Assembly (NCBI GenBank): GCA_003864495.1
Contig: ML133453.1
Location: forward strand, 528,949 to 592,948
Direction of reading: 5' to 3'
Length of the DNA: 64,000 nt
From: Nemopilema nomurai
Lineage: Eukaryota > Cnidaria > Scyphozoa > Rhizostomeae > Rhizostomatidae
Shown: in pieces, positions 61,401 through 64,000 of the stretch
How positions within the stretch are numbered: the first letter of the stretch is position 1
Layout of the letters: each line of letters begins with the position of its first letter
Program-made: the position numbers and the translations under genes
Notes under the pieces: model-generated
Database searches by the model: none
Seen by the model: only the letters and a program-made list of their open reading frames with translations
Told to the model about the DNA's origin: nothing

Positions 61401-64000
61401 TAGAGTTTTTATCACTCCACATCCATATTTAATATACAATGTTCAACTAGAAGCTAATAATTTAAAGTTTAACTTATCTGATGCAAAATATTACTAACTG
61501 CATTCACCAGATAATTATCAGCTAGAGAAGCAAAGTCACATCTTTTATAACGAGGCACTGTTGAATCAGAGTAATTTATCGCTTCACAACCTTATTTATT
61601 ATACAATGTTTAACTAGAAGCTAAAAATTTAAAGTTGAACTTATCTGATGCAAAATATTACTAACTGCATTCACCAGATAATTATCAGCTATAGAACCAA
61701 AGTCATTTATTTTATTATGAGGCACGGTCAAACTAGAGTTATTTATCATTCCACAAACATTTTAATCAACAATGTTCAACTAGATGCTAGTAATTTAAAG
61801 TTGAACTTATCAGAGGCAAAGGATTATTAACTGCATTCACCAGATATTCACCAGATTATCATTTCGTTTATGAGACCCTCTTGAACGAGATTTATTTGTC
61901 ACTCCACAACCTTTTTTGATATACAATGTTCAACTAGAAGCTAATAATTTAAAGTTGAACTTATATGATGGAAAATTTTACTAACTGCATTCACAAGATA
62001 ATTATAAGCTAGAGAAGCAAAGTCACATATTTTATTACGAGGCACTGTTGAATCAGAGTAATTTATCGCTTCACAACCTTATTTAATATACAATGTTCAA
62101 CTAGAAGCTAATAATTTAAAGTTTAACTTATCTGATGCAAAATATTACTAACTGCATTCACCAGATAATTATCAGCTAGAGAAGCAAAGTCACATCTTTT
62201 ATAACGAGGCACTGTTGAATCAGAGTAATTTATCGCTTCACAACCTTATTTATTATACAATGTTCAACTAGAAGCTAAAAATTTAAAGTTGAACTTATCT
62301 GATGCAAAATATTACTAACTGCATTCACCAGATAATTATCAGCTATAGAACCAAAGTCATTTATTTTATTATGAGGCACGGTCAAACTAGAGTTATTTAT
62401 CATTCCACAAACATTTTAATCAACAATGTTCAACTAGATGCTAATAATTTAAAGTTGAACTTATCAGAGGCAAAGGATTATTAACTGCATTCACCAGATA
62501 TTCACCAGATTATCATTTCGTTTATGAGACCCTCTTGAACGAGATTTATTTGTCACTCCACAACCTTTTTTGATATACAATATCAACTAGAAGCTAAAAA
62601 TTTATAGCTGAACTTATATGATGGAAAATTTTACTAACTGCATTCACCAGATAATTATCAGCTAGAGAAGCAAAGTCACATCTTTTATAACGAGGCACTG
62701 TTGAATCAGATAATTTATCGCTTCACAACCTTATTTAATATAAAATGTTCAACTAGAAGCTAAAAATTTAAAGTTGAACTTATCTGATGCAAAATATTAC
62801 TAACTGCATTCACCAGATAATTATCAGCTATAGAACCAAAGTCATTTATTTTATTATGAGGCACGGTCAAACTAGCGTTATATATCATTTCACAAACATT
62901 TAAATAAACAATGTTCAACTAGAAGCTAACAATTTATAGTTGAACTTATCAGAGGCAAAGGATTATTAACTGCATTCACCAGATATTCACCGGATTATCA
63001 TTTCGTTTATGAGACCCTCTTGAACGAGATTTATTTGTCACTCCACAACCTTTTTTGATATACAATATCAACTAGAAGCTAAAAATTTATAGTTGAACTT
63101 ATCAGAGGCAAAATATTACTAACTGCATTCACCAGATAATTATCAGCTAGAGAAGCAAAGTCACATCTTTTATAACGAGGCACTGTTGAATCAGAGTAAT
63201 TTATCGCTTCACAACCTTATTTAATATACAATGTTCAACTAGAAGCTAAAAATTTAAAGTTGAACTCATCTGATGCAAAATATTACTAACTGCATTCACC
63301 AGATAATTATCAGCTATAGAACCAAAGTCATTTATTTTATTATGAGGCACGGTCAAACTAGAGTTATTTATCATTCCACAAACATTTTAATCAACAATGT
63401 TCAACTAGATGCTAATAATTTAAAGTTGAACTTATCAGAGGCAAAGGATTATTAGCTGCATTCACCAGATAATTATCAGCTAGAGAAGCAAAGTCACATA
63501 TTTTATTACGAGGCACTGTTGAATCAGAGTAATTTATCGCTTCACAACCTTATTTAATATACAATGTTCAACTAGAAGCTAATAATTTATAGTTGAACTT
63601 ATCAGAGGCAAAGGTTATTAACTGCATTCACCAGATATTCACCAGATTATCATTTCGTTTATGAGACCCTCTTGAACGAGAGTTATTTATCACTTCACAA
63701 CCTTTTTTGATATACAATATCAATTAGAAGCTAAAAATTTATAGTTGAACTTATCTGATGCAAAATATTACTAACTGCATTCACCAGATAATTATCCAGC
63801 TAGAGAGCAAAGTCACATATTTTATAACAGGCACTGTTGAATCAGAGTAATTTATCACTCCACATCCAATTTAATATACAATGTTCAACTAGAAGCTAAT
63901 AATTTAAAGTTGAACTTATCTGATGCAAAATATTACTAACTGCATTCACCAGATAATTATCAGCTAGAGAAGCAAAGTCACATATTTTATAACGAGGCAC
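49403..64000 (-). repeat. Satellite array 2b: inverted array of about 165-bp monomers
   Basis: Reverse-complement orientation relative to the arrays at 854-34165 and 47051-49402. Monomers run about 164-167 bp, for example successive CATTCACCAG words at 50361, 50528, 50694 and 50858. A variant marked by GAGACCCTCTTGAAC recurs every 2 to 5 monomers (intervals of about 330, 490, 650 and 820 bp). There is no LINE-tail block anywhere. The consensus differs from the forward arrays at fixed positions, for example GAATGCAGTTAG here against GAATCCAGTAAG. Larger duplications exist: the block around 57.6-58.0 kb recurs at 60.0-60.45 and 63.45-63.85 kb. The 60-codon ORFs at 50021, 61648, 62302 and 63273 are satellite by-products. 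The array continues past the window end. Confidence 0.95.

Noticed and set aside
49989..63455. Four near-identical 60-codon plus-strand ORFs (starts 50021, 61648, 62302, 63273)
   Set aside because: Their recurrence follows the satellite period; they are an open frame in one monomer variant, not a gene family.

Overview
The window is animal (metazoan) nuclear DNA. It holds a spliceosomal U1 snRNA-like gene and U2 snRNA gene fragments, a multi-exon THAP transposase gene with GT-AG introns, non-LTR retrotransposons of two kinds, hAT and ISL2EU-type DNA transposon remnants, and about 44 kb of AT-rich satellite DNA with a monomer of about 165-170 bp. There is no sign of bacterial gene organisation. 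The species cannot be fixed from sequence alone; this mix of Tx1-like LINE, Kolobok-like and ISL2EU elements is commonest in aquatic invertebrates and fishes.

Layout. 1-900: 3' end of a Tx1-clade-like LINE ORF2 (copy 0). 854-9541: satellite array that starts inside the last codons of that LINE. 9542-15528: a Kolobok-like DNA transposon inserted at a TTAA in the satellite, with a nine-exon THAP/DDE transposase gene, running into a 241-N gap. 15770-34165: the same satellite resumes. 34166-35512: an snRNA gene segment made of a U2 3' end, a U1 snRNA-like gene, a spacer, a U2 5' flank and the first 28 nt of U2. 35513-39897: Tx1-like LINE copy 1, broken by a hAT fragment. 39898-42209: a degraded ISL2EU-type element, with a YqaJ exonuclease fragment and a convergent THAP/DDE transposase. 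42270-43943: a second type of LINE reverse transcriptase, dead. 43959-44204: a second, almost identical U2 5' flank plus the first 28 nt of U2. 44205-47050: Tx1-like LINE copy 2. 47051-49402: satellite made only of about 525-bp units. 49403-64000: satellite of plain monomers in the opposite orientation.

Main interpretation. Two clearly diverged Tx1-like LINE copies start at exactly the same base of U2 snRNA (after nt 28), behind nearly identical 218-bp U2 upstream flanks. This points to a U2-snRNA-targeting, Keshi-like retrotransposon family. Both LINE 3' ends in the window run at the same base into the satellite, and the large array ends against a U2 3' end. The satellite therefore looks like an amplified LINE 3' terminus lying inside a snRNA gene cluster. 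Its higher-order unit lengths form a ladder of about 525 + 340n bp: n = 0 in the 47-49 kb array and n = 1 to 4 in the large array. The inverted array contains only monomers. I did all sequence comparison by eye, so percentages and unit lengths are approximate.
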